64,000 nt of DNA from an uncultured SAR86 cluster bacterium (GCA_902558395.1 CACEDS010000004.1:1-64000), one strand, 5' to 3'. Shown: positions 16,465 to 26,473, numbered from the stretch's first letter. A program made the numbers and translations. Notes: generated by a model not told the origin, from the letters alone.

Positions 16465-17055
16465 ATGGAAAAAATTGTAAATATTACAGAATCAGCTGAA
16501 GAGTATTTAGCAAAACTTCTTCAAGATAAAAATGAACCTAATCTTGCTGTCAGAATTTTTATATCTGACCCTGGCACACCAAAAGCTGAGACATGTTTAG
16601 CTTATTGTAAACCAGAAGAGGCAGATAAAGATGATGTTGTTCTTAAGCTTGATAAGATTACTGTTCATGTGGAGGAAAGAAGTATTCCTTTTTTAGTAGA
16701 TGCAGAAGTTAATTATGATAATGATACTTTTGGTGGTCAACTAACTATAAAAGCTCCAAATGCAAGATTGCCTAATATATCTCCGGACAGTCCTCCTGAA
16801 GATAGGATTAACTATGTTATATACAATGAAATCAATCCAATGCTTGAATCTCATGGAGGAGAAGTAAGTCTTGTTAAATTTACAGACCAAGGTGAAGCTA
16901 TCCTTCAATTTGGAGGAGGTTGTCAAGGATGTGGCATGGTAGATGTGACGCTTAAAGATGGAATTGAAAAAACTCTATTAGAACAAATACCGGAGTTAAA
17001 ATCTGTTAAAGACTCAACAGATCATTCTATTGATGATAATGCCTACTATAAGTAG
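16465..17055 (+). CDS. nfuA: Fe-S cluster carrier NfuA
   Basis: A 196-residue protein with an A-type-like N-terminal domain (residues 1-95, degenerate) and a Nfu domain with the cluster-binding CxxC in GGGCQGCGM near residue 155. It delivers 4Fe-4S clusters to target proteins under stress. Length and domain order match E. coli NfuA. No good ribosome binding site is visible. The stop is directly followed by the end of the converging csiV gene with no gap. Confidence 0.94.
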   Translation: MEKIVNITESAEEYLAKLLQDKNEPNLAVRIFISDPGTPKAETCLAYCKPEEADKDDVVLKLDKITVHVEERSIPFLVDAEVNYDNDTFGGQLTIKAPNARLPNISPDSPPEDRINYVIYNEINPMLESHGGEVSLVKFTDQGEAILQFGGGCQGCGMVDVTLKDGIEKTLLEQIPELKSVKDSTDHSIDDNAYYK

Positions 17056-17916
17056 CTAAATTTCTTTTATCGATATTATTAATCCAAACATTGGATGATC
17101 AAAATAATGTATTTCTTCATTAAATATTCTTCTTTGTTCATCAATAAAGATATTGATTTTATTAGAATTGGGTATATTTATTGTAGGTTCAATTTTACTA
17201 CTATTTATATCCACATACTTATTAGGCTTATTTAATTCAATTTTTAGATCATTTTTTAAATCTTTATTTTTCTCTTTATTAGCTTCTAATATTTTTTTTT
17301 CAAACTTAGCAATTTTATCTTTTGTAATATCAATAGAGTCATTACCTATAACACCTAAATATGATTTTAAATCTGCATGAAGGAATCTACTTCTGTAAAA
17401 TTTTAAATATAGTCCATATTCCTTTTGCTTATCTTCATAAAATAAGAATAGAGCATCATCCTTATAATCAATATTTTGTATCCATTTGAAACTATCTAAT
17501 AACTCATAGTTACTATTGGTTTCTAATTTATTATTTATCTTTTTTAAAACCACTAAGTTATCAGTTTTTCTATACCAAGTTTTTGGATTAGATACTTTTG
17601 ATATATCTTGATCTTTTGTTAAAACATTATTGCTTTTTTTTATTGGATTAAAATCCTTGAACAGCCTATAAAAAAAATTATCTTTTGGTTTTGATTGATA
17701 GGCATTTTCATTGATCTGTAAGGTTGGTTTATAAAAAGATACTGTTTCAATTAAAGGCGGTGCAAATTCTTCATCAAATTTTTCATCAGTCAAAACATTA
17801 GTGTGCTTAAAAATTATTATTTCTATTTCATATTCTTTTAAATCTAAATTTAATTCTGAATTTGCTGATAGAGAACCTAAAAAAAGTGATACAAATAATA
17901 ATTTAAATGATTTCAT
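17056..17916 (-). CDS. CsiV family secreted protein
   Basis: A 286-residue protein with a signal peptide (MKSFKLLFVSLFLGSLSANS), the N-terminal strand YEIEIIIFKH and the C-terminal EQRRIFNEEIHYFDHPMFG, which are the marks of the CsiV (formerly DUF2803) family. CsiV has been described as a peptidoglycan-binding protein. The middle is lysine-rich and poorly conserved. It overlaps the end of mfd by 14 bases, and the csiV-mfd neighbourhood is the same as in Pseudomonas, which supports the call. Confidence 0.75.
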   Translation of the reverse strand: MKSFKLLFVSLFLGSLSANSELNLDLKEYEIEIIIFKHTNVLTDEKFDEEFAPPLIETVSFYKPTLQINENAYQSKPKDNFFYRLFKDFNPIKKSNNVLTKDQDISKVSNPKTWYRKTDNLVVLKKINNKLETNSNYELLDSFKWIQNIDYKDDALFLFYEDKQKEYGLYLKFYRSRFLHADLKSYLGVIGNDSIDITKDKIAKFEKKILEANKEKNKDLKNDLKIELNKPNKYVDINSSKIEPTINIPNSNKINIFIDEQRRIFNEEIHYFDHPMFGLIISIKEI

Positions 17917-20900
17917 TTAATAACTTTATAACTGTTTTTCTTCTAAGGGATGAATTATCTTCACTTAACTCGATAATAAATTTATTTTCTTTATTAATAG
18001 AATAAATATTGGGCTTATTTGTTACTAGAGTCAATATATTCTCAAAAACAGATTTATTAATATTTGCAGAGAGCAATAATGATGTCTTTGAGGAATTAGA
18101 TTTAATATTTATAACGCCCGTATTCTTAATCATCAATAATAGCTTAGAATCATCTATCAAATTTTGAACTTCATTTGTAAATAAACCACATCTGTCTCTC
18201 AGATCTTCTGAGATATTATTAATATCATTAATAGAAGATGCATTATTAAGATTTTTATAAATTTTTAATCTTTCAACTGGGGAAGGCAGATAGGAGTCGT
18301 TAATATAAGATGAGTCATAAAAATTTATTTCTGTATTTATAAACTCTTTTTCATCATTATTTTTAAAGGTATTTATTGCATTTTTTAACATCGATAAATA
18401 TAAGCTCATACCAATAGTATTAATGTGGCCGCTTTGTTTTTCACCTAAGATTTCTCCACCGCCTCTAATTTCAAGATCCTCTTGAGCAATGAAAAATCCA
18501 GAACCTAAATTACAAAGCTTGATTATTGAATCTAATCTATTTTTTGCAATCTTAGATAATTCAGGTGAAGGAGTTAAAAAATAGCAATAACCTTGTTTTG
18601 CAGATCTTCCAACTCTACCTCTTAGCTGATGAAGCTGTGATAATCCAAAATTTTGAGAATCTATTATTAAGATTGTATTTGCATTTGGTATGTCTAAGCC
18701 CATTTCTACAATAGTTGTACAAATCAGAACATCTAGCGAGCCAGTATCAAAGCTTCGCATAACATTTGATATTTCATCTTTCTTTAATTTACCGTGTGCG
18801 ATATCGATTTTAATATCAGGTAACAGCTTGTTTAGTTGATTTCTGAGAGAATTCATTTTGCCTATATTGTTTTGCACTATAAAACATTGACCACCTCTTG
18901 ATACTTCTCTTGAAATAGCCTCTTTAAAAAGCTGATTTGTTTCAATCTTAAGAAAAGATTTTATGCTCAACCTATTAGATGGTGGTGTGTGTAAAAAAGA
19001 AAATTCTTTTAAACCTGAAAATATAAAATTCATTGTTCGAGGAATGGGTGTTGCTGATAAATAGAGTATATGTATATTTTCTTGCTTGCTCTTAATAAGA
19101 TCTTTTTGTCTGATTCCAAACTTATGTTCTTCATCTACAATCAAAATACCAGTATTAGAGAAATCAATACCGCAAGTAAATAATGCATGCGTACCAATGA
19201 ATATATCAATATTTTTATCATTAAATCCTTTTACATAACTATCTTTATTTTTTTTAGAAGTATGTCTATTAATTAGTTTTATAGATGCGCCTGTATTTTT
19301 AAATCTTTCTAGAAATGATTCATAGTGTTGTTCGCTCAGGACAGTGCTTGGACATAGCAAAACTACTTGCTTGTCTGAATTAATTGCCACAAAAGCAGAT
19401 CTCATGGCAACTTCAGTTTTACCAAAGCCAACATCTCCACATAAAACTCTATTCATAGGTTTAACTAAAGCTATATCTTTCTGAATGGCACTAATTGCTT
19501 CTAATTGATCTGCAGTTTCCTTAAATTGAAAATCCTTATTAAAAATATTTAAATCTTCATCATTAGCTCTTAAAACAAATGCAGTAGATTCAAGTCTTCT
19601 TGATTCGATGTCTAATATTTCAGCAGCGTGATCATATGCTCTTTTTTGCGCTTTTTCTTTATTTTTTAACCACTTATTAGATGATAGAGAATCAAGTTTT
19701 ATAGTTTCAGTTAAATCATTTTTGTGATACTTAGTGATTAAATCAACACTTCTAAGTGGCACATATAAGGCCTCATTTGAAGAATACATAATCTTCATAT
19801 ATTCATTAGAATTATTATTAGTTTCTACAACCTCTAAACCTTCATATATGCCAATACCATAATTCTCATGAACAACATAATCGCCATCGCTAAATAGTTG
19901 ATCTCTGCTATGCGTTACTGATTTTCTTTCCTGAGTCTCTAGAAATATTAAGTTTGAATCTTGTTTGTATTCATTATTAAAAATAATAAGTTTTTCTTTT
20001 ATATGAATAGGCCTAACAATGTCAGAAATCATTAAATTTATTCCAAATGAAGCCTGAGAAATATTTTTTATTTCTTTAATATTTGGCTTCAGTCGTTCAA
20101 ATAATGTTTCGTATTCACTTTGAAGTGATGTAATTAAGACAATTTGATATTTGTCTAATTTGTTTTGACCAATATCGTTAACAAGCTCATTAATATTTTT
20201 ATAATTAAAATCTTCATAAATATCAAAATCCCAGATACTTTTTTGTGGGAGTTTATTTTTAATAGTTTCTAACGAACAAAATAAATCATTAGGTAATAAT
20301 AACGGTCTTTGTGAGTCAATATTCTCGTCATCAAATCTTTGATGAATATAGTTATTGTATGAGTCTATTTCATCATCAAAATTATCTAATACAATGAATA
20401 AATGACTATCAAATATTTCAAAAAAATTTGAAGTTTTTGAAAAAAATAATGGCAAGTAAATATCTGAACCTTCTGCTTTTCTAGAGGTATTTAAATTTTG
20501 AAATATTTCACAATGTCTTTCGTCATATTCCTGAAAATATTCTCTCCAATTATCTCGAAATATTTTTAAATTATGATCATCGAATGTATATAAAGAACTT
20601 TTAGATAGCCTAAAATTATCTGATTTTTTAACAGATGATTGTGTTTCAAGATCAAAGAATCTAACAGACTCAACTGAATCATCAAAAATCTCAATTCTCA
20701 AGGGATTTCTATATATAGGAGTATAGATATCTATAATTCCTCCTCTGAGTGAATACTGATTAATACCTTCGATCCTGTTTACCTTTTCGTAATTCAAAGA
20801 AATAAGAATTTTTTCAAGCTTATTTAACGATAAAGAATCACCTAAATTAAAAGTTTCTTTTGATTGAAAAAAATCTTTTGTAGGGTATAGCTCAAATAAA

Positions 20901-21181
20901 CTCTTTATTGTTGTAATAATAATTTTCTTTTCTTTATCTAATGTATTAAGGATTGAAAAACGATCGCTTAAAATATTATCGGGTGCAGAAAAATGGTCGT
21001 AAGGCAGTATTTCATTTTCTGGAAAATAGTTAATATTTTCTGAATTTAAATATAAAGACAGTTCATTATTAATGAGTCTAGCTTCCTTACTATCTTTAAC
21101 AACAATGCACAAAGAAGTATCAGAATCATGATATTTATCAATCAGTTGATGTGCGATTCTATGGTCGTTATTTTTATGCAT
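17903..21181 (-). CDS. mfd: Transcription-repair coupling factor
   Basis: A 1092-residue translocase, slightly shorter than the 1148 of E. coli. N-terminal UvrB-like part (1-370), RNA polymerase interaction domain with GDYVVHENYGIGIYEGLE near residue 435, then the RecG-like motor: Walker A GDVGFGKTEVAMR, DEEH box in VDEEHKFGIRQ, LSATPIPRT, and QLRGRVGRS. It removes stalled RNA polymerase at lesions and recruits UvrA. The start at 21181 faces the acyl-CoA dehydrogenase genes across 75 bases. Confidence 0.97.
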   Translation of the reverse strand: MHKNNDHRIAHQLIDKYHDSDTSLCIVVKDSKEARLINNELSLYLNSENINYFPENEILPYDHFSAPDNILSDRFSILNTLDKEKKIIITTIKSLFELYPTKDFFQSKETFNLGDSLSLNKLEKILISLNYEKVNRIEGINQYSLRGGIIDIYTPIYRNPLRIEIFDDSVESVRFFDLETQSSVKKSDNFRLSKSSLYTFDDHNLKIFRDNWREYFQEYDERHCEIFQNLNTSRKAEGSDIYLPLFFSKTSNFFEIFDSHLFIVLDNFDDEIDSYNNYIHQRFDDENIDSQRPLLLPNDLFCSLETIKNKLPQKSIWDFDIYEDFNYKNINELVNDIGQNKLDKYQIVLITSLQSEYETLFERLKPNIKEIKNISQASFGINLMISDIVRPIHIKEKLIIFNNEYKQDSNLIFLETQERKSVTHSRDQLFSDGDYVVHENYGIGIYEGLEVVETNNNSNEYMKIMYSSNEALYVPLRSVDLITKYHKNDLTETIKLDSLSSNKWLKNKEKAQKRAYDHAAEILDIESRRLESTAFVLRANDEDLNIFNKDFQFKETADQLEAISAIQKDIALVKPMNRVLCGDVGFGKTEVAMRSAFVAINSDKQVVLLCPSTVLSEQHYESFLERFKNTGASIKLINRHTSKKNKDSYVKGFNDKNIDIFIGTHALFTCGIDFSNTGILIVDEEHKFGIRQKDLIKSKQENIHILYLSATPIPRTMNFIFSGLKEFSFLHTPPSNRLSIKSFLKIETNQLFKEAISREVSRGGQCFIVQNNIGKMNSLRNQLNKLLPDIKIDIAHGKLKKDEISNVMRSFDTGSLDVLICTTIVEMGLDIPNANTILIIDSQNFGLSQLHQLRGRVGRSAKQGYCYFLTPSPELSKIAKNRLDSIIKLCNLGSGFFIAQEDLEIRGGGEILGEKQSGHINTIGMSLYLSMLKNAINTFKNNDEKEFINTEINFYDSSYINDSYLPSPVERLKIYKNLNNASSINDINNISEDLRDRCGLFTNEVQNLIDDSKLLLMIKNTGVINIKSNSSKTSLLLSANINKSVFENILTLVTNKPNIYSINKENKFIIELSEDNSSLRRKTVIKLLNEII

Positions 21182-21187
21182 TTAATG

Positions 21188-21200
21188 GTAAATTTTTTAC
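21188..21200. promoter_or_regulatory. Shared intergenic motif, copy 1 (GTAAA-N3-TTTAC)
   Basis: GTAAATTTTTTAC within the 75-base gap between mfd and the acyl-CoA dehydrogenase pair. The same 13 bases, also preceded by TTAATG and followed by AAA, occur at 23568-23580. A TATAAT hexamer follows at about 21210, so the motif sits in the promoter region of the acyl-CoA dehydrogenase operon. Confidence 0.4.
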
Positions 21201-21256
21201 AAATACTAGTATAATGTTGTGCGTATTCTATCAACTCAAAAATAATATAGGTAATT

Positions 21257-22426
21257 ATGGACATTAATTTTTCAAAAGAAGATTTGGCTTTTAGAGATGA
21301 GCTAAGAGAATGGTTGGCTAATGACTATCCAAAGCACGTTAAAGACAAAATGGATAAAGGCGAACACCTTACTAGACAAGATATGGTTGATTATCATAAA
21401 GCTCTATCTTCGAAAGGATGGATGGGCTATAACTGGCCTGTTGAATATGGTGGTACTGGTTGGAGCGCAACTCAACTATATTTATTTAATAAAGAGTTCG
21501 GGATGGCAGGCTGTCCGCCGCTTTTAGCTTTCGGTGTGAGCATGGTTGCGCCTGTTATTTGGACATTTGGAAACGAAGAACAAAAGAAAAGGTTCTTACC
21601 TGATATTTTAGATTTCAATACTTGGTGGTGTCAGGGTTATTCTGAACCAGGTTCCGGTTCTGATTTGGCATCACTCAAAACAAAAGCTGTCAAAGAAGGT
21701 GATCATTATGTAGTTAATGGTTCTAAGACATGGACGACTTTAGCTCAAAATGCTGACTGGATCTTTTTATTAGTTAGAACTGATTCTACTGGTAAGAAAC
21801 AAGAAGGCATATCGTTCCTTTTGGTTGACATGAAAACTCCTGGTATTGAAGTTAAACCAATAATAACTATTGATGGTGATCATGAAGTTAACTCTGTATT
21901 TTTTACAGATGTAAAAGTTCCAGTAGAGAACTTAGTTGGTGAAGAGGGTAAAGGATGGACATACGCAAAATTCTTACTTGCTCATGAAAGATTTGGTATA
22001 GCTGCTGTTGGAGCATCTATGAGAGCTCTTAATGAGTTAAAAGAAGTTGTTGCTGAGTTAAATAATTCAGATTTAGATAAGAAAGTTGCTGAAATGGAAA
22101 TTGCTATATCTGCTCTAGAAATGACAGAATTACGACTGCTATCAGATCTTGAGAATGGTGGTCATCCAGGTGCCGAATCATCTATCTTAAAAATTAAAGG
22201 CACAGAAATACAGCAAGGCCTTACTGAGCTTTTTGTTGAAGCAGCAGGTGAATATGCATTAATGTATCCTGGAGCAGGAGGCTACGGATCAAACGATAAG
22301 CCATCTGGTCCTGAGCATGCAGCTGTTTCATTAGAAAAATTCTTAAACTTTAGAAAAACATCTATATATGGCGGTAGTAACGAGATTCAAAAAAATATTA
22401 TTTCTAAATTTGTACTAGGAGTTTAA
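21257..22426 (+). CDS. Acyl-CoA dehydrogenase, first subunit of a pair
   Basis: A 389-residue acyl-CoA dehydrogenase. The family signatures are CQGYSEPGSGSDLASL near residue 130, the WTTLAQ segment, and IYGGSNEIQKNIISK near the C-terminus for FAD binding. It oxidises an acyl-CoA to the 2-enoyl-CoA and passes electrons to ETF. The next gene, 2 bases on, encodes a shorter relative, a pattern seen in heteromeric enzymes of sterol side-chain degradation such as FadE28-FadE29. The acyl substrate is unknown. The pair sits inside the otherwise conserved mfd-gap-nqr neighbourhood, so it was probably inserted there. Confidence 0.9.
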   Translation: MDINFSKEDLAFRDELREWLANDYPKHVKDKMDKGEHLTRQDMVDYHKALSSKGWMGYNWPVEYGGTGWSATQLYLFNKEFGMAGCPPLLAFGVSMVAPVIWTFGNEEQKKRFLPDILDFNTWWCQGYSEPGSGSDLASLKTKAVKEGDHYVVNGSKTWTTLAQNADWIFLLVRTDSTGKKQEGISFLLVDMKTPGIEVKPIITIDGDHEVNSVFFTDVKVPVENLVGEEGKGWTYAKFLLAHERFGIAAVGASMRALNELKEVVAELNNSDLDKKVAEMEIAISALEMTELRLLSDLENGGHPGAESSILKIKGTEIQQGLTELFVEAAGEYALMYPGAGGYGSNDKPSGPEHAAVSLEKFLNFRKTSIYGGSNEIQKNIISKFVLGV

Positions 22427-22428
22427 AA

Positions 22429-23523
22429 ATGAATTTAAGTTATACAGAAGAGCAGGTAATGCTCAGAGAACAGATTCAGAAATTTTGTGAAACAGAGTAT
22501 GATTTTTATAAAAGAGAAGAGGTAGTTAAATCAGAAAATGATTTTGATGCAAATGCCTGGTCATTATTTGCAGAACAAGGTTGGTTATCAATGCCTTTTT
22601 CAGAAGAATCGGGTGGTTTTGGTTTTGGCCCAATAGAGCTTTCTATATTATTTGAAGAATTCGGGAAATCACTTGTGATAGAACCATATTTATCTAATGT
22701 TGTTTTAGCTGGTTCTGTTTTAGATAAATCTAACTTTGAAGGAAAAGTTGATCTCATAGAAGGTATTTGCTCAGGCTCTATGCATGTATCGCTTGCATAT
22801 GCTGAGGCCGCTCATTCATACGAATACTTAAAACCTGATACAAATGTATCAGATGATAATAAACTCAATGGAACAAAGACACTTGTATTGAATGGTAAAA
22901 ATGCATCAAAAGTAATTGTTTCTTGTGTTAGGAATGGAGAATTATCTTTAGTGCTAGTCGATAAAACTGCCGAAGGTGTTTCTTTTAATACTTTTAGAAC
23001 TATTGATGAAAAGACATGTGCTGAATTTACCTTTGAAAATGTATCTATTCAGGATTCAGATGTTATTGCTTCTGGCGATGAGGCAAAAAATCTTCTTACT
23101 GAAACTATCAACCTAGCAACTTTATGCATTAGTGCTGAAGCTGTTGGTTGCATGGTATCTTGCTACAATAAGACAGTTCAATATACAAAAGAACGTGAGC
23201 AATTTGATCAGCCGATATCAAATTTCCAAGTTTTACAACACCGTATGGTAGACATGTTTATTGACAGTGAACTTGCGAAATCGCTCCTATTTAAAGCTAT
23301 GTTAGAAGTTGATGCTGATTCTGAAGATAAGTTTAAACATGTTTCTGCTTTAAAAGCTCATGTTGGGAAATTTGGTAAACTATCTGCTCAAAACGCTGTT
23401 CAACTTCACGGAGGTATGGGCGTTAGTGAAGAAATGATGATTGGCCATTATCTAAAAAAGATGGTTGCTATTGATGCTATGTTTGGTAATGCTGATTACC
23501 ATCTAAAATCATTCTCTAAATAA
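22429..23523 (+). CDS. Acyl-CoA dehydrogenase, second subunit of a pair
   Basis: A 364-residue member of the same family, more diverged. It has the C-terminal QLHGGMGVSEEMMIGHYLKK motif but no IYGGSNEI motif, which is present instead in the upstream partner. The mid-domain FAD signature is also weak (SLAYAEAAHSY in place of A-TEP-GSD). Complementary losses of this kind suggest that the two proteins form one mixed oligomer. Co-transcribed with the preceding gene. Confidence 0.85.
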   Translation: MNLSYTEEQVMLREQIQKFCETEYDFYKREEVVKSENDFDANAWSLFAEQGWLSMPFSEESGGFGFGPIELSILFEEFGKSLVIEPYLSNVVLAGSVLDKSNFEGKVDLIEGICSGSMHVSLAYAEAAHSYEYLKPDTNVSDDNKLNGTKTLVLNGKNASKVIVSCVRNGELSLVLVDKTAEGVSFNTFRTIDEKTCAEFTFENVSIQDSDVIASGDEAKNLLTETINLATLCISAEAVGCMVSCYNKTVQYTKEREQFDQPISNFQVLQHRMVDMFIDSELAKSLLFKAMLEVDADSEDKFKHVSALKAHVGKFGKLSAQNAVQLHGGMGVSEEMMIGHYLKKMVAIDAMFGNADYHLKSFSK

Positions 23524-23567
23524 ATGATTTTTATTTAAACCTTTATCGATTAAAATAATTTATTAAT

Positions 23568-23580
23568 GTAAATTTTTTAC
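23568..23580. promoter_or_regulatory. Shared intergenic motif, copy 2
   Basis: Second exact copy of GTAAATTTTTTAC, 7 bases before the ATG of the GAPDH gene, again preceded by TTAAT and followed by AAA. So close to the start codon it could be an operator for a repressor or affect translation. Confidence 0.4.
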
Positions 23581-23587
23581 AAAAATT

Positions 23588-25090
23588 ATGGATGATAAAA
23601 AAGATCTAAGTTTTCAATCCACTAAACGTCAGGACCGTATATTACCTGAGGATTCATTTGGAGATTGGAAGTGGAGGGAAGGCCTTTCTGAATTAATGGT
23701 CCCAATCATAGGTGGGCTATATCGCGATGGCATTAATATTCTTATATATGGAAAATCTCTTGTCAATCAATCTCCTGTAGAAATTATGAGAGCTCATAGG
23801 TTTGCTCGTCAGGCAGATGATAATGAACTTAGTGAATTAGAAACATTTCCAATTCTTCAATACGTTGATAATCTAAATTTAGCTGACTGTGAAATAGATA
23901 TTGGTGAATTAGCAATTAAATACCCAGATTTTAGTCAACTAAAAAATGATACTTCTGGTTTAAGCGAATATATAAATGCTGAACTTGCTGATGTAATAGA
24001 TGTTAAACCAGCTAGACCTAAACTACCTAAAGATATTGTTTTATATGGCTTTGGTAGAATTGGTCGTCTTGTTACAAGAATGATGATCCAAAATACTGGT
24101 CCTGGTAATTACTATAGATTAAGAGCAGTTGTTATAAGAAAAGCTGGTGACGATGATATTTACAAAAGAGCAAGTTTATTAACAAGAGATTCTGTTCATG
24201 GTTCATTTGATGGCACAGTAAGAGTTGATGAAGAAAACTCTTCACTCGTTATCAATGGAAATCCTGTAAAAATTATATATGCTTCAGGCCCAGCTGATGT
24301 TAATTATGCTGATTATGATATACATGAACCGCTCGTCATAGATAACACAGGAGTATGGAGAGATGAAGATGGACTTTCCAAACATATTAATTCAGGAGCC
24401 TCAAGGACAATTCTTACAGCTCCAGGTAAGGGAAATATTAAAAATATTGTTTATGGAGTAAATGACGCGATTTTAGAAGATGCAGATAATATTATCTCAG
24501 CTGCTTCGTGCACAACCAATGCAATTGTTCCTGTTTTAAAAGTAATTAATGATAAGTATGGTATAGATGGTGGACATATTGAAACTGTTCACTCATATAC
24601 AAATGATCAGAACTTGATTGATAATTTTCATAAAGGTGATAGAAGAGGCCGTGGAGCTCCATTGAATATGGTAATAACCACAACTGGAGCCGTAAAAGCT
24701 GTTGCTAAAGCAATACCTGAATTAGAAGGGAAATTAACAGGAAATGCTATTAGGGTTCCTACTCCAAATGTAAGTTTGGCAATTCTTTCATTGGTTTTAG
24801 ATGAAGAAGTTATTAAAGAAGAGTTTAATGATTATTTAAAATCAATGGCTTTTCATTCACAATATAGAGAAATCATTGGTTATGTAAACTCTCCTGAGAT
24901 TGTTTCATCAGACTTTTATTCAAGTCCTTTTGCTTCAGTTATTGACTCTCAAGCAACAATTACAAGTGGTAAAAGAGTTACCTTATATTGTTGGTACGAT
25001 AATGAGTATGGATACTCCAAACAAGTTATTAATTTAGCTAAAAAAGTAGCTGGAATCTCCTTAAAAAGATTTCCTAAACCAATTCAATAA
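23588..25090 (+). CDS. gap: Glyceraldehyde-3-phosphate dehydrogenase, long form
   Basis: A 500-residue protein. Residues 1 to about 148 are an extension not found in ordinary 330-residue GAPDH; the dehydrogenase starts at DIVLYGFGRIGRLV. The catalytic cysteine is in SAASCTTNAI near residue 309, followed by HSYTNDQNL, and the C-terminus has WYDNEYGYS. It converts glyceraldehyde 3-phosphate to 1,3-bisphosphoglycerate. The long form lies between mfd and nqrA in Pseudomonas as well, so this locus is conserved. The role of the extension is not known to me. Confidence 0.9.
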   Translation: MDDKKDLSFQSTKRQDRILPEDSFGDWKWREGLSELMVPIIGGLYRDGINILIYGKSLVNQSPVEIMRAHRFARQADDNELSELETFPILQYVDNLNLADCEIDIGELAIKYPDFSQLKNDTSGLSEYINAELADVIDVKPARPKLPKDIVLYGFGRIGRLVTRMMIQNTGPGNYYRLRAVVIRKAGDDDIYKRASLLTRDSVHGSFDGTVRVDEENSSLVINGNPVKIIYASGPADVNYADYDIHEPLVIDNTGVWRDEDGLSKHINSGASRTILTAPGKGNIKNIVYGVNDAILEDADNIISAASCTTNAIVPVLKVINDKYGIDGGHIETVHSYTNDQNLIDNFHKGDRRGRGAPLNMVITTTGAVKAVAKAIPELEGKLTGNAIRVPTPNVSLAILSLVLDEEVIKEEFNDYLKSMAFHSQYREIIGYVNSPEIVSSDFYSSPFASVIDSQATITSGKRVTLYCWYDNEYGYSKQVINLAKKVAGISLKRFPKPIQ

Positions 25091-25168
25091 AACGCTAGAA
25101 TCAAGGGCTCTTTACATTTATAATCATCACGTTTTTGATGGATTTAAATATACTTAGGCTAAGCACAC

Positions 25169-26473
25169 GTGATAAAAATTTCTAAAGGTCTAGATTTACC
25201 AATTTCCGGTATTCCTAACCCTGTAATTTCAGATACTCCTAAAGTTACATCTGTTTCTATATTAGGCAATGATTTTACTGGCATGAAGCCAACCATGCTT
25301 GTTAAATCAGGTGACTCTGTCAAAAGAGGAACCAAAATTTTTGAAGATAAAAAAAATCCCGGTGTTTTTTATACATCTCCAGCAGGGGGCATTGTTAAAG
25401 AAATCAGTAGAGGAGATAAAAGAAAGTTTTTATCAATTGACATTGAGATTTCCGATAACGAAGAGTACATTCATTTTGATACAAGCAATGTTAAATCTCT
25501 TCTAATTGAGTCAGGTCTCTGGAATGGTTTCAGGTCAAGACCATTTAATAGGACACCAGGGGTAGAAGCTAATCCAGATGCATTGTTTATAAATGCTTGT
25601 GACACCAATCCGCTTGCTATAGATCCATATCATATAATTCAAGATGATTTGAAATATTTCAATCTAGCATTAAAAGTATTATCCGAATCATTTTCATGTC
25701 CTGTTCATTGCTGTTATCAAAATTCTGATTTTGATACTTCAATTGATAATGTTCATTATCATCAATTTTCTGGTCCTCATCCAACTGGTCTATCCAGCAC
25801 ACACATTAATAAAATATATCCTGTTAATTTAAAAAGAGTAGCATGGACCATTGGATTTCAAGACTTAATCTCTATTGGATATCTTCTTGAGCATAATTCA
25901 TTGAGAACACATAAGACAATTGCGCTTGGTGGCCCATCTGTATTTAATCCATCATTAATTAAAGCTAGGATTTCAGGAAATATTGATGAAATTACTGCAG
26001 GTAAAATTGAATCTGGATCTAGAATTATTTCAGGTTCAGTTCTTTATGGTCACGCATCTGAGGGTGTAATGAATTATCTAGGGTTTTATGACTCTCTTAT
26101 TTCTGCAATTCCTGACGAAGCTAATGATATATTTTTAAATTGGTTAATGCCTGGTTCAAACCTGCATTCAAAGTTAAATGTATTTATTTCTTCATTGTTA
26201 AAGCCTTCTAAGTTTATATTTAATACCTCAGTGAACGGTGGTGATAGAGCTATAGTTCCAGTTGGATCGTATGATGAAGTCCTTCCTATGGACATATTAG
26301 TTCCGCAATTATTAAAAGCATTGGTAGTAGGTGATAGAGAACAAGCTGTTGATTTAGGAATGCTAGAACTAGCACCTGAAGATTTAGCTATATGCTCTTA
26401 CATCTGTCCTAGTAAGTATGACTATTGTTCAATACTTGCTAATAACTTAAATGAACTATATTTAGAACAATGA
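25169..26473 (+). CDS. nqrA: Na+-translocating NADH:quinone reductase subunit A
   Basis: A 434-residue soluble subunit with a GTG start. The N-terminus ISKGLDLPISGIP and the biotin-like SPAGGIVKEI loop are typical of NqrA, as are NACDTNPLA and the C-terminal CSYICPSKYDY. It belongs to the six-subunit pump that oxidises NADH, reduces ubiquinone and exports Na+. nqrA-F follow each other with overlaps or very small gaps, so they form one operon. nqrB begins inside the stop region (4-base overlap). Confidence 0.96.
   Translation: MIKISKGLDLPISGIPNPVISDTPKVTSVSILGNDFTGMKPTMLVKSGDSVKRGTKIFEDKKNPGVFYTSPAGGIVKEISRGDKRKFLSIDIEISDNEEYIHFDTSNVKSLLIESGLWNGFRSRPFNRTPGVEANPDALFINACDTNPLAIDPYHIIQDDLKYFNLALKVLSESFSCPVHCCYQNSDFDTSIDNVHYHQFSGPHPTGLSSTHINKIYPVNLKRVAWTIGFQDLISIGYLLEHNSLRTHKTIALGGPSVFNPSLIKARISGNIDEITAGKIESGSRIISGSVLYGHASEGVMNYLGFYDSLISAIPDEANDIFLNWLMPGSNLHSKLNVFISSLLKPSKFIFNTSVNGGDRAIVPVGSYDEVLPMDILVPQLLKALVVGDREQAVDLGMLELAPEDLAICSYICPSKYDYCSILANNLNELYLEQ

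Noticed and set aside
16295-16480. 61-residue ORF on the + strand before nfuA
   Set aside because: It is antisense to the DUF2970 gene, is low-complexity Ile/Asn-rich and overlaps the nfuA start in another frame.
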